The position numbers and the translations under genes are program-made. The notes under the pieces are model-generated. The model worked only from the letters and a program-made list of their open reading frames with translations, made no database searches and was not told the DNA's origin. From the NCBI GenBank assembly GCA_903924205.1, contig CAIYAP010000002.1, positions 372,001 to 436,000 of the forward strand: a DNA stretch of 64,000 nucleotides. Reading direction: 5' to 3'. Shown here piece by piece: positions 58,558-64,000 of the stretch. Origin of the DNA: an uncultured Actinomycetes bacterium (lineage in GTDB: Bacteria; Actinomycetota; Acidimicrobiia; Acidimicrobiales; RAAP-2). Each line of letters begins with the position of its first letter. Position 1 is the first letter of the stretch.

Positions 58558-59130
58558 TCAGCTCAAGATGACCGACTCGTCATCGACTCGGCGGTAGTGC
58601 CACAAACCCAGCAGGGTGAGGATGAACATCACCCCACCGAGGATGTAACAGCCAATGGCCGCTATTGACGCAATGGTGCCGAAGACGCTGAAGGCGTAAG
58701 CCGTCAGCAAGCTCCCGCGCAACATCGTGCCTTTAAACACTGTCTCGACTTGCGTCTGTAGGGCCGCGTTCGTGGGATCCGCCATTGCCTTGGCCGACAG
58801 CTGCGCGTAGGTCATCCCACCACCAATTTCATTGAGGTGCACCGCAATGAAATCATTGGCGTAGACCTTGGCCTGTTCACCCGTCAGTAGTTGCTGACCC
58901 GCGTACTGACTCACGCTCGGAATCATCGACGGCGTGATGGAGGTGCCCACCGCCGGATGATCAAAAGCCGCCGAGGGGGGAAAGTAGATCTTCTGCAACG
59001 CGAGTTGATCGTGAACCTGTCCGTTCGCGAAGCTGCTGCCCCACGACGCCAAGCCTCCGGCCATGAGCAGTGTCACCATGAACACCGCCCCCACCGCCGT
59101 CATGAGTACATCGAATGTCTTACGTCGCAT
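58558..59130 (-). CDS. Hypothetical two-helix membrane protein
   Basis: 190 aa. Helix 1 (VLMTAVGAVFMVTLLMAGGLAS) near the start and helix 2 (IAAIGCYILGGVMFILTLLGLW) near the end enclose about 110 residues outside the cell, including HLNEIGGGMTYAQLSAKAM. Not recognised. ATG at 59130 was chosen because AAGGAG lies 6 nt upstream; 12 extra residues of a longer frame lack a start signal. Confidence 0.65.
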   Translation of the reverse strand: MRRKTFDVLMTAVGAVFMVTLLMAGGLASWGSSFANGQVHDQLALQKIYFPPSAAFDHPAVGTSITPSMIPSVSQYAGQQLLTGEQAKVYANDFIAVHLNEIGGGMTYAQLSAKAMADPTNAALQTQVETVFKGTMLRGSLLTAYAFSVFGTIASIAAIGCYILGGVMFILTLLGLWHYRRVDDESVILS

Positions 59131-59186
59131 ATGAGCTCCTTTATCGAAGACATATGCATCATCCACCCTCGCGGCGCCGTGTGCGT

Positions 59187-59203
59187 AGAGGACAAGGTCC
59201 TCT
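59187..59203 (-). terminator. Small hairpin after the alkylsulfatase stop
   Basis: Perfect 7-bp stem (59187-59193 / 59197-59203) with a 3-nt loop, directly after the alkylsulfatase stop codon. Too short to be certain. Confidence 0.35.
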
Positions 59204-59204
59204 C

Positions 59205-61106
59205 CTATCGACCCGAGTTTCGTTGTGGCAACACGATGTCAAAGCCGTAACCAAAACGGTCACCCGCCGCACACCACGACGCCAGAAGGTCTCGATTGCC
59301 CTCCACCGTCAGATCATCGATGTTCTCGCGTGGCGCGGTGGCGAGATCCGCGAGCACCGCACGCGTGGTGTGCACCGTGACGTCGGTACCGTCTGACGCC
59401 GCGGGCGCGAACACGACGCCTCGGCGAAGTCCGAGGCGCATGGTCGGACCATCACTCAAGACGAAATCAATCACGCCCGTACAGTCACCCGCGCGGTGCG
59501 CATCAGTGCGAACGCCCCACAGGTCGCGCAACATGTCGCCCGTGAGTGCGGCCACGACATCGGGCTGCATGGCGTTTCCCGTCATGCCGCGCAGGAAGGT
59601 GCCGTTCGAGCGCAGCTCCATCGCCCCGGTGAGATAGAAATCTCGCCACGGCCCGGACTCACTCTGGTAGCCCAACTGTTCGAGGGCCGCCGCCTGCACC
59701 AGACGCGCGTCCTCATTCTCGGGATCAGAAAAGACCAGGTGATTGACTAACTCGACGGCCCAGCGATAGTCCCCGGTCGCCATGGCCTCGCGGGCCACCT
59801 CAAGGATGCGAGCGGCGCCACCGATGGCGGCCACGTAGCGCGCACCCGCCTCGACGGGGGGTAGCGGAGCGAGGTGAGCCGGATTGCCGTCGAAGAAGCC
59901 CAGATAGCGGTTGTAGATGGCGCGCACGTTGTGATGCACGGTGCCGTAGTAGTCACGATTCGCGAACACCGAGTTCAGGTGGGGGGGAAGGCTGACCATG
60001 TCGGCGATCTCATCCATGACGTAGCCATGGTTCGCGAGACGCATCGTGGCGTCATGGAGGTAACGGTACAAGTCGCGTTGGTCGGCGAGATACTCCACAA
60101 TGTCGTCGCCCACGTGTGGCCAGTGATGCGACGCGAAGAGCACGTCACTGCGCTCGCCGTAACGTTCGATGGTCTCGTTGATGTAGCCCGACCACGCCAG
60201 CGCGTCTCGCACCTGAGCCCCGCGCAAGGTGTAGAGATTGTGCAAGGTGGCGGTGCAATTCTCCGGCACGCACAGAGCTCGCCACTGGGGGAGGTAGAGG
60301 TGCATCTCGGCGGGGGCCTCGCTGCCCGGCGTGAGTTGGAATTCCATCTCCACGCCGTCGATGGTGAGGACCTGTCCCGTCTCGATGATGGAGACGGTCG
60401 GCGCCACCAATGACACCGTCGGCAAAGTGGGAATGCCCTTGCCGAGGCCCGTGTCGACATGCCCCAACTCGTCACGCGGCAACAATGCGCCGTACATGTA
60501 CATCGCTCGACGCAGCATGACGGTGCCGGCCATCACGTTCTCGCTGACCGCTTCGTGCAAGAAACCCGAGGGCGCAATGATGGGAAAGCGCGGGTCCGCG
60601 CACTGCTCATCAGTCAAAATCCCGCGCACGCCGCCGTAGTGGTCCACGTGAGAGTGCGAATACATCACTGCCGTAATCGGTCGCTCACCGAGTGTGGCGG
60701 TCACGAGCTCATACGCCGCTCGCGCCGTCTCTGCCGAGGTCAAGGGATCCAGCACTACCCACCCGCGGTCACCACGAATGAAGGTGATGTTGGAGATATC
60801 AAAGCCACGCACTTGGTAGATGCCGTCGACAACCTCGAAGAGCCCCGCAATGTTGTTGAGGCGAGCTTGACGCCACAGGCTGGGGTTCACGCTGTCTGGG
60901 GCCACCTCGGACGTTTCAAAGTCGAAGGCGTGAAAGTCCCAGACCGCGTGATCAAAGCGTCCGGTGATCGTGTCATTCAGTGGTCCCGACAAGAATCCGC
61001 GACGCGCGCGGACCTCGTCACGAGGGTCCGTCAGGTCGGCACTCGCGGCGACCGCGCGTTGGTGAGAAATAGTGGCGTCGGATGCGGGCTGGCGGGCGTT
61101 TTCCAT
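59205..61106 (-). CDS. Alkyl/aryl sulfatase, SdsA/BDS1 type
   Basis: 633 aa; class III sulfatase, a binuclear-zinc metallo-beta-lactamase that cleaves alkyl sulfates such as SDS to alcohol plus sulfate. The N-terminal MBL domain has YSHSHVDHYGGV (His151, His153, Asp155, His156), then CTATLHNLYTLRGAQVRD and FASHHWPHVG. The dimerisation domain (about 400-500) and the C-terminal sterol-carrier-like domain (DFVLSDGPTMRLGLRRGVV) are present. No export signal is visible. CATACT lies 6 nt before the ATG, a partial leaderless match; a GTG at 61109 is the alternative start. Confidence 0.9.
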   Translation of the reverse strand: MENARQPASDATISHQRAVAASADLTDPRDEVRARRGFLSGPLNDTITGRFDHAVWDFHAFDFETSEVAPDSVNPSLWRQARLNNIAGLFEVVDGIYQVRGFDISNITFIRGDRGWVVLDPLTSAETARAAYELVTATLGERPITAVMYSHSHVDHYGGVRGILTDEQCADPRFPIIAPSGFLHEAVSENVMAGTVMLRRAMYMYGALLPRDELGHVDTGLGKGIPTLPTVSLVAPTVSIIETGQVLTIDGVEMEFQLTPGSEAPAEMHLYLPQWRALCVPENCTATLHNLYTLRGAQVRDALAWSGYINETIERYGERSDVLFASHHWPHVGDDIVEYLADQRDLYRYLHDATMRLANHGYVMDEIADMVSLPPHLNSVFANRDYYGTVHHNVRAIYNRYLGFFDGNPAHLAPLPPVEAGARYVAAIGGAARILEVAREAMATGDYRWAVELVNHLVFSDPENEDARLVQAAALEQLGYQSESGPWRDFYLTGAMELRSNGTFLRGMTGNAMQPDVVAALTGDMLRDLWGVRTDAHRAGDCTGVIDFVLSDGPTMRLGLRRGVVFAPAASDGTDVTVHTTRAVLADLATAPRENIDDLTVEGNRDLLASWCAAGDRFGYGFDIVLPQRNSGR

Positions 61107-61124
61107 CACACCAGTATGAAGTGC

Positions 61125-62333
61125 CTAGACGGTGCGCTCTTCCATACCCCACGGCGCGTCACTGGCGGCCAAGAGGTCAAGGAAGGGCTTGGGATCAAGC
61201 GCTTCGGGACCGACGACACCCGGGGTGTTCCAGATACCGTCACGTATGAGTTCAATGGCAATGACGGGGTGAATGGCGGTCTGCCACACCACCGCTTGGG
61301 CGTGGTAGTTAGCCATGGTCCAGTCATTGTCGACCACTTGGTAGAGGTACACCTCACGCGGTTGGCCATCCTTGCCGAGACCCGTCACCCACAGACCCGC
61401 ACAGGTGGCTCCGTGCATGAGGTGACCGATAGAGGCAGGGTCAGGCAAGCACGCGGCCAAGACATCACGCGGCGAGACCTGAACGCCGCCCACCGTCACC
61501 TTGTCGGTGCGATGCAAGCCGAGCTGCTGAATCGTGGTCAAGACGTTGATGAAGTCGTCGCCGAGGCCGAACTTGAACGTTGCGCGTTGGACATCGAGGT
61601 AGCGAGGGATGAGGGCGACTTCTTCGTGTTCCACGTTGACGCAGGTCACGGGACCAATGCCGCCGGGAAAAGTAAAGACTTCGGGCTCCGAGAAGGGTGC
61701 GGTGGTGAACCAGCCGCGACTCTTCTCGAAGATGAGGGGTGGATTGAGACATTCTTCAATCACCGTCCAGATCGAAAAACTGGGAGCAAACTCGTATCCG
61801 TCAACGGTGAGATTCGAACCGTCACGAACGCCTGCTTCGTGGATCTCACTGAAGAGTTCGTCAGCCGCGTAACGCGCAAAGACGTCCGACATACCTGGCT
61901 CCACACCCATTCCCGCGAGCGCCATCTTGCCCGTGGCGGCATACGCATCAGCCAGAGCGAACTGTTCGTCACCCAACATGACGCCCGTCGTGGCGAAGGG
62001 GTCCGTGGGGTGAGCCGTCGAGAGCGACATCGCCATGTCCATGTAATGCACCGATGCGGTCAGGCACGCGCGGAAGATGGGCATCACAAATCGTGGGTCC
62101 ACCGCATTGAGGACAAGGTCGATGTGGTGCGCCGCAATCGCCGACACGATGTCGGCTTCCGACGAGGCGTCAATCGCGATGGCCGTGGCTCCGGCACCGA
62201 AGATGTCGGCCGCGCGCTGTGCGCGCGCGAGCTCGTAGTCGCCCATCACCAACTCAGAAACACTGCGACGCTTCGCCAAAATGCCCGCTACCGCACTACC
62301 GACTCCGCCCGCTCCCAGAACGAGGACTCGCAT
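61125..62333 (-). CDS. Saccharopine dehydrogenase-like protein
   Basis: 402 aa. The NAD(P) fold begins RVLVLGAGGVGSAVAGILAKR, and the second half has GVEPGMSDVFARYAADEL and a C-terminal domain with GLGDDFINVLTT. Members include lysine-forming saccharopine dehydrogenase and carboxynorspermidine synthase; none of the adjacent genes decides between them. ATG at 62333 fits the family; a GTG two codons upstream (62339) lies better placed after AAGGA. It ends 18 nt before the alkylsulfatase start. Confidence 0.8.
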   Translation of the reverse strand: MRVLVLGAGGVGSAVAGILAKRRSVSELVMGDYELARAQRAADIFGAGATAIAIDASSEADIVSAIAAHHIDLVLNAVDPRFVMPIFRACLTASVHYMDMAMSLSTAHPTDPFATTGVMLGDEQFALADAYAATGKMALAGMGVEPGMSDVFARYAADELFSEIHEAGVRDGSNLTVDGYEFAPSFSIWTVIEECLNPPLIFEKSRGWFTTAPFSEPEVFTFPGGIGPVTCVNVEHEEVALIPRYLDVQRATFKFGLGDDFINVLTTIQQLGLHRTDKVTVGGVQVSPRDVLAACLPDPASIGHLMHGATCAGLWVTGLGKDGQPREVYLYQVVDNDWTMANYHAQAVVWQTAIHPVIAIELIRDGIWNTPGVVGPEALDPKPFLDLLAASDAPWGMEERTV

Positions 62334-62422
62334 ACACACTTCTTTCCTTGAGGGTCAACCGAGGGTAGTCAGTGCACGCGCCACTCGTGAGCATTGTGAA
62401 TCTGTCGGGAGGAGCCGAGGTC

Positions 62423-64000
<1,578 letters not shown>

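Overview
The window looks like chromosome of a high-GC actinomycete (Actinomycetota). Pointers are an acyl-CoA carboxylase with a tiny epsilon subunit, MeaA-type ethylmalonyl-CoA mutase next to crotonyl-CoA carboxylase/reductase, a MarP-type CvpA/serine protease, DUF2510 and DUF4232 proteins, an MptB-like mannosyltransferase, and many genes with a TANNNT -10 box only 6-8 nt before the start codon, which implies leaderless mRNAs. Class Acidimicrobiia is a guess from overall gene content; the sequence alone does not prove it. No CRISPR array, phage, transposase or plasmid gene was seen.

Layout. 1-8936 (minus strand): a transcription/translation superoperon read as tRNA-Thr, tRNA-Met, rpmG, tRNA-Trp, secE, nusG, rplK, rplA, L10 leader, rplJ, rplL, hairpin, own promoter, rpoB, rpoC (cut by the window edge). 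9018-20219: housekeeping genes on alternating strands (GNAT, MptB-like, tRNA-Tyr, yajQ, gtrA, tesB, gltA, rmuC, phoU-like, lysC-asd, two cyclophilins). 21493-29937: an ethylmalonyl-CoA pathway cluster (hbd, meaA/ecm, accE, pccB, epimerase, ccr, thiolase), interrupted by two small AT-richer unknown genes. 29934-35756: SixA-like phosphatase, CPBP protease, uppP, then ffs-dnaX-recR, two tRNA-Ser genes and tadA. 36060-39923: a GT4 / (alpha/alpha)6 / GH130 operon preceded by a 20-codon leader ORF. 40237-46587: ABC exporter pair, a polytopic membrane protein, MarR regulator and two secreted proteins. 46630-49332: a PhyH-type oxygenase coupled to a PhnZ-type HD oxygenase (predicted oxidative phosphonate cleavage), then a class III aminotransferase. 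49329-64000: MarP, lipoprotein, unusual aldehyde dehydrogenase, acyl-CoA dehydrogenase, secreted GH3 enzyme, alkylsulfatase, saccharopine-dehydrogenase-like protein and ettA (cut by the right edge).

How it fits together. Thiolase and Hbd make 3-hydroxybutyryl-CoA. Ccr carboxylates crotonyl-CoA to ethylmalonyl-CoA, the epimerase and MeaA carry it to methylsuccinyl-CoA, and PccB/AccE with the epimerase handle the propionyl-CoA released later. This would allow growth on acetate or fatty acids without isocitrate lyase, although the methylsuccinyl-CoA, mesaconyl-CoA and malyl-CoA steps are not in this window. The PhyH/HD pair and the alkylsulfatase suggest scavenging of phosphorus and sulfur from organic esters. 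The genome is compact: 8 of 11 convergent protein-gene pairs overlap by exactly 4 nt at their stops, and many co-directional genes overlap by 1-4 nt. Three free-standing tRNA genes and the SRP RNA gene have a -10 box 6-7 nt before the mature 5' end, suggesting that these RNAs, too, start directly at the transcription start.
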